Shown here piece after piece: positions 1 through 11,700 of a stretch of 64,000 nt of DNA; positions within the stretch are counted from its first letter, which is position 1; each line of letters opens with the position of its first letter. The stretch is taken from contig BCJU01000001.1 in assembly GCA_001600355.1 (NCBI GenBank), positions 83,178 to 147,177 on the forward strand, in the 5' to 3' direction. The DNA is from Meira nashicola. Its lineage: Eukaryota; Basidiomycota; Exobasidiomycetes; Exobasidiales; Brachybasidiaceae. The position numbers and the translations under genes were made by a program. A model generated the notes under the pieces. That model was given only the letters and a program-made list of their open reading frames with translations. It was not told where the DNA came from and searched no databases.

Positions 1-245
1 TGTGCATCATTCAATTCAAGTCCAATACCTGACCAAATTTTCTGAGCTTGACACTCCGGAATGGGACCGAGGAGACTCGCCCTGAGATGGAAAGCAGTGT
101 CTTGCAAAGTTGACAAGGGACGGTGGAGGTCTTGGAATGGATACAAACATCTCTCTGTGCATCACACCAACAATTACCAGTACCTGAACGTCTGTGCATC
201 ATTCAATTCAAGTCCAACACCTGACCAAGTCTTTTGAGCTTGATG
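1..245. repeat. 192-bp satellite repeat, end of an array
   Basis: Two successive partial copies of one unit: GACCAA at 31 recurs at 223, a period of 192 bp. The unit is the reverse complement of the repeat found at 45411-46885, including the stretch that reads GGGACCGAGGAGACTCGCCC here. No tRNA, 5S rRNA or transposon signature is visible. A 63-codon ORF inside the unit ends in every copy and is not taken as a gene. Confidence 0.85.
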
Positions 246-469
246 CTCCTCGCGTTCTGAACTTTCTCATAATTGGTGGCTAATCGACCTGTTTGGTAAT
301 CGATTACAGTAAAATCAAGCAATTCTTATTGGTTTCCAACGCAATGGATTTGATCTACACAACAAACTCATCTTCGTAGAAGAATCCAACATCTTTGTGT
401 AAAAACGTTCCTTGTTCACTCGTCTTATTCGCTGTTTGGAATCAAGGTTTCATCAAGTATCATCAAGTA

Positions 470-1710
470 CACCGTTTGCTGTTGTCGTACGATCAATGTA
501 TGCGCAATTCTGTTAATCATTTCCAGCAAGTCGATATGAAACCTCAACGTCCAATCATCATTACCAAAAGTGGAGAACGTGTCATTCATGAAATCCGTCT
601 GATCATTGCCGGTCAAGAGTCAAACAGGAACAATCAAGCAATCACAGTAACTACAACCAATCAATAATCGACAAATAATTGAAATTCATCAACCAAGCAA
701 CATTCATCAATCAATCAACATTCATCAATCAAGCAGTCATCAATTGTCATCAAATACATCATTTACTGTTGTCGTACGCTCAATATATGCGTAATTCTAT
801 TTATCAGACAATGTTCATCACTCAATCAACATTCATCAATCAATCAAGATTCATCAACCAAGCAGTCATCAAGTACATCATTTACTATCGTCGTACGATC
901 AATATATGCGCAATTCTGTTGATCATTTCCCGCAAGCCGATATAAAACCTCAACGTCAATTCATCATTACTGAATGTAGAGTAACTCTCATCAAAATCTT
1001 CTGATCAGGCAAGTAAATAAGCAATTGCCGCAAGTATAAAGTCCGCAGAACGGTCTGATCATCGGTGATCCAGAGCACCTCGTGAATGAAAGGTCTATGA
1101 CGGCATCTCCTGTGCTCGAAGATGTTTGATGGGCCGAGTAAAACGGAGTGGGTCATTGTCAGACTAAGAAGGGTGATCTAGGCTGGATATCTCTACAATC
1201 ATCAAAGCAATATTCGACGATCTCCGCTAAGCCTTCGCCATCAATCAATATCCAACAATCTGCCCCATCAATCAACATTCATCAACCAAAGCAGCATTCA
1301 TTAATCAAGCAGTATTCATCAATCAATCAACATTCATCAATCAATCAACATTCATCAATCAAGCAGTCATCAAGCAGTCATCAAGTCTATCATTTACTAT
1401 TGTCGTACGATTAATATATGTGCAATTCTGTTAATCAGCATTCATCAACCAAGCAACATTCATCAATCAAGCAGTCATCAAGTATCATCAAGTTTATCAT
1501 TTGCTGCTGTCGTACGATCATTATATATCCAAATCTGTTAATCGATCAGCATTCATCAACCAAGCAGCATTCATCGACCAAGCAACATTAATCAACCAAG
1601 CAACATTCATCAATGAATCAACATTCATCAAACAGTCAGCATTCATCAAACAGTCAGCATTCATCAATCAATCAATCAACATTCATAAATCAACCAACAC
1701 TCGATAAGTC
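470..1710. repeat. ATTCATCAATCAA minisatellite with a dispersed 48-bp motif
   Basis: From about 680 to 1700 the sequence is dominated by variants of ATTCATCAATCAA / ATTCATCAACCAAGCA in head-to-tail order. Embedded in it are five copies of a longer motif containing TTGTCGTACGATCAATATAT or a close variant (near 479, 770, 888, 1398 and 1507), usually followed by an AATTCTGTTAATCA-like end. Open frames here are repeat-driven and encode only low-complexity peptides, so no gene is called. Confidence 0.85.
1033..1190 (+). repeat. 158-bp duplicated segment, copy 1
   Basis: This segment, starting AGTATAAAGT and ending GGCTGGATAT, is repeated at 1849-2006 at a constant offset of 816 bp with only a handful of substitutions. 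It is much better conserved than the minisatellite between the copies. No coding potential or RNA-gene signal is recognised. Confidence 0.9.
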
Positions 1711-1848
1711 AACATCCTTTCCAGCCCGCTATTCAATATCAAGACTTCTACAATCTTCAAGTAAGTCCAATCAAAGTCTTCTGAACAAGCAAGCAAGCGA
1801 GCAAAGGAGCGAGCAAGGATCAAGGTAAATAGGCAAGCAACCACGATA

Positions 1849-2006
1849 AGTATAAAGTACGCAAGACAGTCTAATCATCGGTGATCCAGAGCACCTCTTG
1901 AATGAAAGGTCTATGACGGCATCTTCTGTGCTCGAAGATGTTTGATGGGCCGAGTAAAACGGAGTGGGTCATTGTCAGACTGAGAAGGGTGAACTAGGCT
2001 GGATAT
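1849..2006 (+). repeat. 158-bp duplicated segment, copy 2
   Basis: Second copy of 1033-1190. Homology resumes briefly downstream: CTACAATCATCAA occurs at 1193 and again at 2097, so this copy carries about 88 extra bases after the conserved block. Confidence 0.9.
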
Positions 2007-2517
2007 CATCTCCGATGTATTCATGACGAAATCACTCTTTTTCAAGATGTGGTTAACATTTAAGCTCGCTTCCTTCGCTATTCGTTCACAAGGTCGCTAC
2101 AATCATCAAATCAACATTCGACAACTTATCACATTCCATCCTCTTTTACGGGGCACCTTTCAACCAATCACCGCCTGTTCTGTTAGGCTTTCCGAGCAGA
2201 TGGTACCTATGACGATCGAAAAGTCTGATCAAAAAACACCCGCCTGACCTCTTTGGCTTGCCAAGGAAAAGGTTACCGTGAAGGTGGAAAGATGTTCACA
2301 CCAGTAGCCTCTTCTTACTCCTGCTTAGTCACTTTAATCTCTTAAACTTCTCAAAAGAAGGAATTGACCCGCATACGGGCAAACGTCCAGGGTCTGCTAA
2401 TGTTACCAATGCGTGATCATAGGTTGAAATTGTGAAGGAAGAAGATACAGGGAACTATCATTTCGACGCATACATCTTCCTATTGATCAGGTATAGGACG
2501 GAATCAAGGAAAGTATT
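2007..2517. other. gene-free stretch
   Basis: Apart from the short echo of the upstream repeat at about 2097-2130, I see no gene, RNA or repeat here. It forms the 3' flank of the lipase gene that ends at 2518. Confidence 0.6.
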
Positions 2518-3657
2518 CTATGAAGAAGAAGAAGAAGAAGTAGTAGTGTGTGCTTTGACCCAGCTAGAGGAGAAAGAGAGGATGTCAGCATCTCTATATG
2601 CACTACACTCGATCTTCGCAACAAAACTCACCTGATGATGTATTGAATAAATTCTACCTTGACATCACCTTTTTCGTGCCAGCACTCATGCAAGAGATCC
2701 GGCCATCCTTTAAACTCTTTATCTTTTGCATCCAATTTTTCAATCACTTCTTTACTTGTTTTACTGCAAGTGACTGGATCTTTTTCGCCGTGCAAAATAA
2801 TGATAGGTTTTTCCGAAGGCCAATTTTTATATTCTTCATCGGCTAATTTTATTCCTCCGAATAATGGCTCGGTAATCGTTCGAAGATAAACATGACCATC
2901 TACTAATTCATCTTGTTCGGTCCATTTTTGTACTTGCTCATCGCTTGAAACTTCTTTTGCTGCAACTCCTACAGTCCAGGGCAAATTACGATAGATGCCC
3001 AAAAGTCGAGGAGCAAGCCAAAATAAAATTCCAGGAGGTGGCTATGTGGGTTGAAGAAAGATGTTGTGTTAGATACAAAAAGTGTGATACTTCTCTTATT
3101 TTTTTCATACTCACATTTGCTAATTTCAACCAAGGACTACTGAGAATCGCTCCAGAGATCATCTTTTTGACTTCATCAGATGGTCCATCTTCACTTGTAG
3201 GTCGGGTAAAGAATGCAAAAGTGATACCTCCTCCCATCGAATGACCCATCAAATAAATCGGAACACGATCATTCCCATATTTCTCATCTAATCTTTTACG
3301 TTCTAATTTGATTAAATCTTCTAAATCTTCAAATTGTTGTTTTCTGGATGTATCACCATGTGCTTTCTTTGGATTAGGATGTTTCTTCCATGATAAACCA
3401 TATCCACGAAGATCGTATCCTGTCAATGAAATATTTGCTTGAGCAAATAAAGGAAAGTTATAGAAATAACGACCTGAATGTTCTGCATAACCATGCGTGA
3501 AAATGATATGTGCTAAAGGAGCTTCAGATTCTGCATTTGTTGGCAAATAACGAAAGTAATAAAGAGTGGAATCATCCTTTGTTGATTTGAATGTACCGTC
3601 TTGACGAGTACCTGGATTATCAATCTGCAATGTTGGCGGGGAAACTTTAGGTGCCAT
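2518..3657 (-). CDS. monoacylglycerol lipase (alpha/beta hydrolase, Yju3-like)
   Basis: Three exons, 332 aa: 3657-3115, 3041-2632 and 2563-2518, with 73- and 68-bp introns that have GTGAGT donors and TAG acceptors and keep the frame. The start is the MAPK methionine at 3655-3657; an upstream in-frame ATG would add an unlikely basic, Phe-rich leader. The protein has the serine-hydrolase fold: an oxyanion segment FTHGYAEHSGRY, the nucleophile elbow GHSMGG, a late HGEKDPV that supplies the catalytic Asp, and the His in PDLLHE. This order and length match fungal monoglyceride lipase, which releases glycerol and a fatty acid in lipid turnover on droplets or membranes (family knowledge). The last exon codes for a Thr/Ser tail from a CTT-type microsatellite. 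A related lysophospholipase is possible, but the GHSMGG and HGEKDPV context favours the lipase. Confidence 0.85.
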
Positions 3658-3909
3658 TCTGAGATACTTAGATGATGGCGAGAAGAAAAAAAAAAGAATT
3701 CTTTTGTGACATGTGAAAGAGTGCACTACTTTGCGGAGAATAGTCCCCGCCGGTTTGCAAGCGGATTGCGCGAGTTTTAAATTAAACTCAGCCATTTTGA
3801 ACTACATAAACAGAAAGCGGGATTCGGACGATTCTTTAAAACTGTGGAGGTGGATTACTGCATACATTGTATAACATCCTTCTCACAAACATCCTCTCAA
3901 CATTTCAAT

Positions 3910-4688
3910 ATGCCTCCAACACGACGTTCAACTCGTATAAAGCCACAAAACAATCATCAATCGAACAATACAACACAACAAAAAGATATAACAAGCAAGC
4001 GGAAATCGACTAAACAAGTGAATAAAAGCGTTGCGGATTCAGATGTAAATGGTAATGATGATGATGAAATGTTGACAGGAAAGACTAGACAAGTGAGCAT
4101 GTCAGCTTTCCCTTATACGCTTCCGTATAAACGTTTAAATATTCGCAAAATGCCTCATCTCTATAGACCTGGAAAAGGTGAACAAGGAGTTTTGATGGTT
4201 GAACCTTATAAATCCGAATTATTACCCAATTGGACATTCAAAGATCCTGACTCGGCACGTAAAAGCTCACAAAAGTTGCGAGGTCAATTTGATCAATATT
4301 TAGAACAAGGTGACTTCATTGGAGCAGATATGGCAAGAAAGTTTATACAAGTGGGTTTTCTTGATTGAGGCTATGCATAATTAATTTTTTGTTGCTTACT
4401 TTCCCTTTCTCTCTTGCTTTCAAGATGGGTTTCACTAGATCGAGACGATATGCAAATCACAAAGGAGGAAGGAAATATGCTGTCAATGATGATGGAACAC
4501 GAGGACACCAATTACCAAGATCAAATGTAGAAGATCCAATTAAAGCGGAAAGTGCACAAATCTTTAAAGATGTTTTAGAGGAGATCAAAGTTGATCAAAA
4601 GTACACAAAATTACGAAAAGAATTCGAGGAAAGGTATGCAAACACACCTATACCCATCTTTAAGGACGAACAAAATCCTGTAAAATAA
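3910..4688 (+). CDS. DUF4385 family protein
   Basis: Two exons, 3910-4350 and 4425-4688, with a 74-bp intron (donor GTGGGT, acceptor CAAG), give 234 aa. Splicing joins MARKFIQ to MGFTRSRRYANHKGG without a frame change, which restores a motif typical of DUF4385 proteins. The start is MPPTRRSTR; an ATG further upstream would add 22 residues rich in Cys/Ser and is less likely. The first 60 residues are basic and disordered. The conserved part begins near LNIRKMPHLYRPGKGEQG and includes the run YKSELLPNWTF. The family occurs in fungi, algae and some phages and has no established function as far as I know. The gene lies convergent to the BCD1 gene with only 80 bp between stops. The basic N-terminus would be compatible with a nuclear or nucleic-acid role, but that is inference. 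Confidence 0.8.
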
Positions 4689-4768
4689 TGTTGTACCTAT
4701 GTTTGTATTATACAATGTAGAATATGAAAATAAAAAAAAAAGTTCACTGCTTCTTCTGTTATTATACA

Positions 4769-6655
4769 TCAATCCTCTTCTGCTGGTGATTGTGTCATTC
4801 CTAATGATCGAGCAATATTCGCAAGACTTCCGTCATTTACTGCTGAGGAAGCAATCTGTTTCAATGGATTTGACTCATGCATTGAATGGTGTTTCTCCAA
4901 TACATCTTCACCTTTACCATTATCGTCAACCTCTGCATCATCCTCACTTTCTTCGTCAGAACTTGCATAAGCTGACAGGCCGACCAAAGCAGATGTTGAA
5001 GAATTCTGTGGGCGAATTGTGTCTACCTTTATTTTTTTGGTCGAGTCAGTATTGAGTGCATCCTCTGCTGAACGCTTCGACACATTTTTATCAACAGCAG
5101 TAAATGCCTCATCACCTTCATCTCCATCAACAGGCGAGAGTTGAACACGCTCTGCCGTACCATTTGCGAACTTTTGCGACAGCTCTTCTGATTCCCACAC
5201 TTCAATATGAGGATACTCTACGATAGCATACCCTTTCGTCAACCTTCGCAAGACGTCTTCGATACTTTCTTTTCCCTGCAAGACTACCAAATGACGCGTA
5301 GCCGTTTGAGAAATCTCTTCTTCAGAATTTTTAGCATCTTCTTGAGTCTTTGTATCGATCATGTCAGATTCTCTTTTCTTTTGTATGTCCCTTTGTGATT
5401 GCAATCGACTGAGCAGAAAAGATGAAATCAGTCCAGACTGTTGTTCCATTGAATCTATAGTTATAGGTTGTGTCAAATCTGGTATTTCTTCTTTGTCCAC
5501 ATCATCTGTTGCAAGACCTTCAATTGGGGCCCATTCGCCATTTCTCCTCTTCTCCAAAGCGACCTTCTTTTCTTCATCGAATTTAAGACCACCTTCCAAA
5601 ACCATTCCATTCCGTACCTGTCGTTGCCACCATTCCAAGAATCTTGCAGATGTTTCGTTGCGCAATTTCTCAGAGTGTACCGGGATGGCTATTGTGACTT
5701 GATTCCGAATGTCTTCAAATGAAGTCAGATTCGTATCACCACTTTTATCCTTTTGTTTACCAAATAAAGCTTCCCAAGCGCTCACTTGTTCATCGCCATT
5801 GATTTCGACGGTTTCATCTGATGTCCCCTTCCCCTTGGCAATATTTACACGTAATCTCTTCGATATCTCCGATCGTACAATTTCACCAATGGCCTTGCTC
5901 CATGGTATATGATGCTGTATGATTCGCTTCGATCTTCGATCTTCATAGTTTCCAGAGGGGAAGTTTATTTGAATTGTACACATTAATTGTTGTTGTTGCG
6001 CTTTAAACCTTGTTTGGTTCTCCTTCCTAGCTAACATTCCATCCGGTAGTAGCATGATGGGAACCTTTAACCTTCTTATACTTTGTTCGTATTGTTGTCG
6101 ATTGCGAGCTTCTGATGATAATTTCTCTGAAGAATTATTGAAACGTCCACCTTGGTTCTTTGATGGCGTTCGCGAATTTCTTCCATTCGTTTGATTGTTT
6201 GAGTTAGAGGGGTTTTTTGCATCATTATCCTGTTCAGATTCTTTATACCACCCTTTCTTGATCAGATCTCGTCCTAAAGTAGCTATACTTCTACCCATAA
6301 ATTGCAAATATTCAAAATCTTCCATCATATTCGCTTCGCCGTACGCATTCATTGGAATGAATTTATCAATATTGCCGAAATTGTGAGCAGCGGGTGCATT
6401 GATCTTCTCATTCGAGTTACTGAATTGCTGCAAAGGGGGCAAAATTTGCTTTTCAGAAGCATTTGAAGATAGGTATGCTTGACTGCTTGTATTGGAGGAA
6501 GTTGATGCACCATCAAGGACAGTATCCGGATGTACATCACCTTTATGCTTTTTTGAACATATCAAACTGCAAGTTGGACCAGTACATTTCGGGCATTTGT
6601 ACTTTGACGAGCTTGCTTGACATACAATGCAAGCCTTTGAGACAGCAGCTGACAT
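4769..6655 (-). CDS. BCD1: box C/D snoRNA protein 1 (HIT-type zinc finger)
   Basis: Single-exon gene, 628 aa. Residues about 9-42 form a HIT zinc finger: CIVCQ, KYKCPKC, CSLICSKKHK, giving the paired Cys/His ligands of the family. Residues about 195-260 contain the second family block (LLPDGMLARKENQT followed by a W-I-like segment and HIPWSKAIGEIV). Near the C-terminus the block IEDVLRRLTKGYAIVEYPHIEVW is the last conserved region of Bcd1/ZNHIT6. Family members act in the nucleus in early assembly of box C/D snoRNPs, stabilising these snoRNAs. The protein is longer than the yeast one because of Ser/Asn/Gln-rich linkers and an acidic tail (SDEESEDD). It is divergent with the securin-like gene across 374 bp. 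Confidence 0.85.
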   Translation of the reverse strand: MSAAVSKACIVCQASSSKYKCPKCTGPTCSLICSKKHKGDVHPDTVLDGASTSSNTSSQAYLSSNASEKQILPPLQQFSNSNEKINAPAAHNFGNIDKFIPMNAYGEANMMEDFEYLQFMGRSIATLGRDLIKKGWYKESEQDNDAKNPSNSNNQTNGRNSRTPSKNQGGRFNNSSEKLSSEARNRQQYEQSIRRLKVPIMLLPDGMLARKENQTRFKAQQQQLMCTIQINFPSGNYEDRRSKRIIQHHIPWSKAIGEIVRSEISKRLRVNIAKGKGTSDETVEINGDEQVSAWEALFGKQKDKSGDTNLTSFEDIRNQVTIAIPVHSEKLRNETSARFLEWWQRQVRNGMVLEGGLKFDEEKKVALEKRRNGEWAPIEGLATDDVDKEEIPDLTQPITIDSMEQQSGLISSFLLSRLQSQRDIQKKRESDMIDTKTQEDAKNSEEEISQTATRHLVVLQGKESIEDVLRRLTKGYAIVEYPHIEVWESEELSQKFANGTAERVQLSPVDGDEGDEAFTAVDKNVSKRSAEDALNTDSTKKIKVDTIRPQNSSTSALVGLSAYASSDEESEDDAEVDDNGKGEDVLEKHHSMHESNPLKQIASSAVNDGSLANIARSLGMTQSPAEED

Positions 6656-7029
6656 TTTTGTCGAAATCAGATTTATTGCATAGGTAGCAAACTCTGCAAT
6701 ATCATTTTTTGGTCATGAAAAGGATGGGTGGAGAAGATCTTTGCATTTATTCTACATTTTTATTTTTTTTTGGAATTTCTAAAAAAATAAATTACGCGAC
6801 CGGAAAACGGGCCAAAAGTCTTCCTGCGTTTAGTCTAACTTTGATTTAGTGGAGAAATTTGACGCACGCAAATGTAAACTAACACAACAACCTGCAGCAA
6901 TGTTGAATCTACGCGTACTTTCATGACGGCACCTTTTATACCACCATCATTGGTTATCCATTTATTGAACGTAACCCATCATCATTCCAACTCGAAACAT
7001 TATATCACGTTAGGAAACACATATAAAGT
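6656..7029. promoter_or_regulatory. shared divergent promoter region
   Basis: The 374 bp between the start codons of BCD1 (leftward) and the securin-like gene (rightward) must hold both promoters. It is AT-rich with A/T runs at about 6753-6790 and contains ACGCG-type sequences (CTACGCGTAC near 6910, ATTACGCGACC near 6792). ACGCGT is the core of the MBF cell-cycle element in yeasts, so the copy near 6912 may be relevant to the securin-like gene. That link is inference. Confidence 0.45.
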
Positions 7030-8202
7030 ATGTTCAGCCCTCAAAGACGTCAAATCTTGGGCGCAAAAGGACGTTTGAGCCCAAAGAAACCCGGTCTAGG
7101 CACAGAGGAGGCAGCCAATATTGGACCAAAACAATTGTTTCACGATCTTAAACAGACTTCATCAAAGAAAGCATCTACTTCATCTTCTGTTTTTGGAGGA
7201 ACGAGTAAATCTCGCGCATTTGGTGAGAAAACAAACAGATCTCCCCAAAGATCAAATGAAGAAAATGATGCGGGAAGCGTACCTGTTAAACCCAGAACAA
7301 CGCAAAGTCCTACTAAAGGAAAGTTGAAAGCAAGCACACAACGACCAGGTTTTGTCACTCCATCTGCCAATGTTGGTCATGCGGGTGCATTGCGGATGCA
7401 AATGGGGGAGCTTTTGGATGCAAAGATGGAGAATGAAATCCAACCAACAGCAAAAGGCGACAGTTCTGTTACTGTGGATGGAAGAATACTAACCGAAGAA
7501 GAATTATACCCAGAGATTGAATATATGCCACCCTCTATTGAAGTTCCTTATGACTTTCCATCAGAGCTAGATGGCTTACCGCGTGGAGCAGAGATGGGAG
7601 ACATGCTTCAATCAATAGTTGCCGAAGGCTTCTATAAACCACAGAGACCGGAATCGATTGAATTACAAAGACAAGAAGATTTAGCAAATGTGCCAGACCC
7701 ATCAACTGATCAGTTTGTGGAGAAAATGTGGCCTGTTGAGGAGCAGAGAGAGGCAAAGTCACTTGAATCGTCAAGGAGAGTTCCTCTATCATATCAAGCA
7801 AAGGGAAACGCTTCATCAGTAAAGCCAAGTACACATGCGATCCGCAAGCCTTCTGCTTCATCAAAGGAGGTAAAAACGAATTTGCAAGTTACAGGAAAAC
7901 GAATTCCAACTGTTACGGAAAGAAAAGGTGTACCTGTACAAAGGAAGCCTATCAGTACCGTCAATTCCGCACAAAGAACAAATTTGGCACCAAAAAGCAA
8001 TACGACAAATAATATTGCTTCATCCAAATCAAAAGCATTATCTATTAAAGACAACAATGCACAAGTACGCCGAGCAGCCGGACCGACAAAGTCTAAATTG
8101 GAAGATTTCGAGAATGATCAATTGGGCAAATCACTTCAAGCCAAATTTCGACGTGCTGAGCGGGAAAATGGATTCGAGGGATTCGAGGGATTTCAGCTGT
8201 AA
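7030..8202 (+). CDS. securin-like protein (separase inhibitor)
   Basis: Single exon, 390 aa. The N-terminus has a destruction-box-like R-x-x-L (RQILGAKG, residues 7-14) followed by a basic SPKK segment. The centre carries the short stretch PEIEYMPPS, about residue 160, which resembles the DIEYMPPP segment of fission-yeast Cut2, followed by an acidic Pro-rich block (PYDFPSELDGLPRG). The rest is Ser/Lys/Thr-rich and disordered, as is usual for securins. Securin binds and inhibits separase until APC/C-driven degradation allows sister chromatids to part (family knowledge). No clear KEN box is seen. The family diverges fast, so the call rests on the D-box, the IEYMPP motif and overall layout. An unrelated APC/C substrate is the main alternative. 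Confidence 0.6.
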   Translation: MFSPQRRQILGAKGRLSPKKPGLGTEEAANIGPKQLFHDLKQTSSKKASTSSSVFGGTSKSRAFGEKTNRSPQRSNEENDAGSVPVKPRTTQSPTKGKLKASTQRPGFVTPSANVGHAGALRMQMGELLDAKMENEIQPTAKGDSSVTVDGRILTEEELYPEIEYMPPSIEVPYDFPSELDGLPRGAEMGDMLQSIVAEGFYKPQRPESIELQRQEDLANVPDPSTDQFVEKMWPVEEQREAKSLESSRRVPLSYQAKGNASSVKPSTHAIRKPSASSKEVKTNLQVTGKRIPTVTERKGVPVQRKPISTVNSAQRTNLAPKSNTTNNIASSKSKALSIKDNNAQVRRAAGPTKSKLEDFENDQLGKSLQAKFRRAERENGFEGFEGFQL

Positions 8203-8783
8203 TGATCTTCATTTTGTATATTATTCTATTTTCATTTATTTCACATTATACCTCTATTAAGCATACATTTATCCATTCTTAATATAATTCGAGCATCACA
8301 AGTTCTCTGTATAGGTCTGATTGTGATTCGATAATGACAGAAATCAAGTTGCATGACATCCACACATCCATTTAAACGCGGACGGGGATAAAAGCGCGTT
8401 TGATCACGTGCAATGGCCCTAGTCACGAGCGGGTAAATAATTTACGCTATGCTTTAAGCACCTTTCTTCTGATGTCATGAGCCTTTTTTTCCTCAAGGAA
8501 ACCTTCCTGTAACTTCGATCAACCAATATCTTTGCCACGGACTTAAGCTTCTATTTTTGCTTGAAGTCAATTGTAACAATCTTCTGTTGCATAAAGGAAA
8601 AGATTTCATTTTTGGCGATTTGCCTCGCCTATCAAAACGACGATCATCTCGCATTGGTCAGCGGCTTATAGGCCGATTTGTGTAGGATATAGAAGACAAC
8701 TTTACTCTGTACGATACGCAAAAGGGATCAATTTGGCATCGAAAAATCTCATCACACCATTTCAGAATAGAGCATACACAGAC
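8203..8783. other. intergenic region before the leucyl-tRNA synthetase gene
   Basis: Holds the 3' end of the securin-like gene and the promoter and leader of the synthetase gene. The only recognisable site is a CACGTG palindrome at 8405-8410 (within GATCACGTGC), a bHLH-type binding core, 374 bp before the synthetase start. An in-frame TTG at 8733 extends the reading frame but is not a plausible start. Confidence 0.5.
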
Positions 8784-11700
8784 ATGGCATCATCAGAAGC
8801 AGCACCTTCTGGACCTGCTACAGGCGCAGAAGTAAACGCAAATGGAGGTCCAATCCAATTGGAGAATACGTCAAAGCGAGATTTCCTAACATCATTGGAG
8901 AAAAAATACCAAGAACAATGGGAAGCAGAAAAATTGTTCGAAGTAGATTCACCTATGACAACCGAAAAAGGTCAAGGTTTGGAAGATCTTACTCCAGAAG
9001 AAATTCGTGAAAAGTATCCCAAATGGTTAGGTACATTCCCTTATCCTTACATGAATGGATCTTTGCATTTAGGACATGCTTTCTCAATGTCAAAAGTTGA
9101 TTTTATGAATGGTTTTCAACGTATGTTGGGTAAGCGTGCTTTGTTCCCACTCGGTTTCCACGCGACTGGTATGCCTATTCGTGCATCTGCCGACAAATTG
9201 ATTCGAGAGATTGAAATGTTTGGCAAAGATTTTAGCGGATATAAAGAAGAGGAAGAGGCAGAACAGAAGCTAGAACCCGATACCGATTTGAATGCAAGCA
9301 GTGTTACTCAAAGTAATGTTGCCAAAGCCACAAAAGGTAAATTACAAGCAAAGAACACTGGTCTCAAATATCAATTCCAAATTCTTGAATCGATCGGTGT
9401 GCCACGTAGTGAAATTCACAAATTCACCGAAGGAAGACAGTGGTTGGACTATTTCCCACCTATTGCAGTTTCAGATTGCAAATCGATGGGTACAAGAATC
9501 GATTGGCGTCGTGCATTCATCACTACCGATATGAACCCATTCTACGACACATTCGTTCGCTGGCAAATGAACAAGCTAAAAGCTATGGACAAGGTCAAAT
9601 TCGGTGAACGTTATACTATTTATTCGCCCAAAGATGGTCAACCATGCATGGACCACGATCGATCAGAAGGTGAAGCTTTAGGACCCCAAGAGTACACAGG
9701 CCTCAAGATGGAGCTCGTGCAATGGAGTGCTTTGGCTGCGCCCGAATTGGATGCCAAATTACAAGGCAAGAAGGTCTTTTTCGTCGCTGCCACTCTTCGT
9801 CCAGAGACTACCTATGGTCAAACAAACTGTTTCGTCGGACCAAATATTGATTATTCCGTATTTGCAGTAAACGACAAAGAAGTATTTGTAACAACGCCAA
9901 GAGCAGCAAAGAATATGTCATTCCAAGGAATTACCGAAAAGCGTGGTGAAGTTGATACAATTGCTACCATCAAAGGATCTAAATTGGTCGGTACAAAAGT
10001 TCGTGCACCTTTTGCAATTTGCGATGAAGTTTATGTTCTACCAATGGAGACCGTCTTGGCTACAAAAGGAACAGGTGTTGTCACTTCTTGTCCATCTGAT
10101 TCACCCGATGATTTTGCTACTTGGACAGAATTGAGAAAGAAGCCTGAATACTACAAAGTTGATCCTCAATGGGTTGCCCAACCTCCTCAACCCGTCCTTT
10201 CGACACCTACATACGGTGAGATGACAGCTGAAGAGTTGGTGAAGAAATTCAAGATCCAAAGTCCTAAAGACAAGATTGCTTTGGCCGAAGCAAAAGATAT
10301 CGCATACAAGGAAGGATTCTACAACGGTACAATGGTTGTTGGTCCTTTCAAGGGCTTGCCTGTTCAAGAAGCCAAGGGAAAAGTACGTGAAGCATTGCTG
10401 GAAGCCAAACTCGGATTGGCTTATGCTGAACCTGAAGGAAAGATTATTAGCCGAAGTAACGATGAATGCGTGGTAGCTTTGTGCGATCAGTGGTACATGG
10501 ATTACGGAGAAGATTCATGGAAAGCATCAGCGCAAAAGGCACTCAGGGCTATGAACACTTTTGCTGATGAAATTTTGAACGCCTTCGAAGGAACTCTCAA
10601 TTGGCTTCATCAATGGGCTTGTGCTCGTAGCTATGGATTGGGATCCAAATTGCCTTGGGACAAAGAATTCCTTGTGGAAAGTTTGAGTGATTCAACAATT
10701 TATATGTCTTACTATACCATTGCACACTTGTTGCAAGACGGTGACATCTTTGGCTCGAAAGTGGGACCCTTGGGTGTGAAAGCGGAGGATTTGACAGACG
10801 ATGTTTGGGATTATATCTTGGGAGATGTCGAATACCCTTCTGCAAGTGCAAAATCATCTGTCACAAAAGAAGTTGCTGAACTTCTTCGTCGCGAATTCAG
10901 ATATTTCTATCCTATGGACTTACGATCAAGTGGTAAAGATTTGATTCCAAACCATTTATCATTCTGCATTTATAATCATACGGCTTTGTTCCCCGAAAAA
11001 CATTGGCCTCAAGCTATTCGTATCAATGGACACTTGATGTTGAACGGTAAGAAGATGAGCAAGAGTACCGGTAATGCATTGACACTTCGTCAAGCCGTTG
11101 ACAAATTTGGAGCAGATGCATGTCGTATCAGTTTGGCAGATGCTGGTGATTCGATCGAGGATGCCAACTTTGAGGAGAAATCTGCAAATGCAAACATTTT
11201 GCGTTTGCACACTTTGTTGGATTGGTGTCAAGAGATGATCGATAATCAAGACAAACTACGAACAGGACCAAAGGATAACTTCTGGGACAAAGTGTTTGAA
11301 AATGATTTGAATACGTCTGTTGAACAAGTTAAAGGCTTTTATGATAACATGTTGTTCAAGAGTGCTGTCAAATATGGATTTTACGAATTACAAGGATATC
11401 GTGATTCTTATCGTGAAGCAACTGTGGAAGTTGGAATGCATCGTGATTTGGTGATGCAATTCATGCGCTTACAAGCTTTGCTAATGATGCCAATCGCACC
11501 ACATTTCTCTGAACACATTTGGCGTGGCATTTTGGGCGAAAAGAGTACAGTCCAACAAGCACGTTATCCAGAAGTTTCTGCACCCGTTAGCAAACAAACT
11601 TCTGAATCAGCAACATACATTCGTGGATTGATCAAAAATATTCGTGATACAGAATTGATGATTCTTAAGAGACGCAATAAAGGAAAGAAGGAAGTTGGCG

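Noticed and set aside
11..202. 63-codon ORF in the 192-bp satellite (period divisible by 3)
   Set aside because: The unit has a stop in each frame inside every copy, and there is no sign of protein conservation, only DNA conservation.
665..1710. CRISPR-like array
   Set aside because: The short ATTCATCAA units are contiguous and degenerate, with no unique spacers of constant length; it is a eukaryotic minisatellite.
4699..5055. 118-codon ORF opposite BCD1
   Set aside because: Antisense shadow of the acidic BCD1 C-terminus with no recognisable domain.
8733..8783. 51-bp N-terminal extension of leucyl-tRNA synthetase
   Set aside because: It would start at TTG. The first ATG, at 8784, is used.
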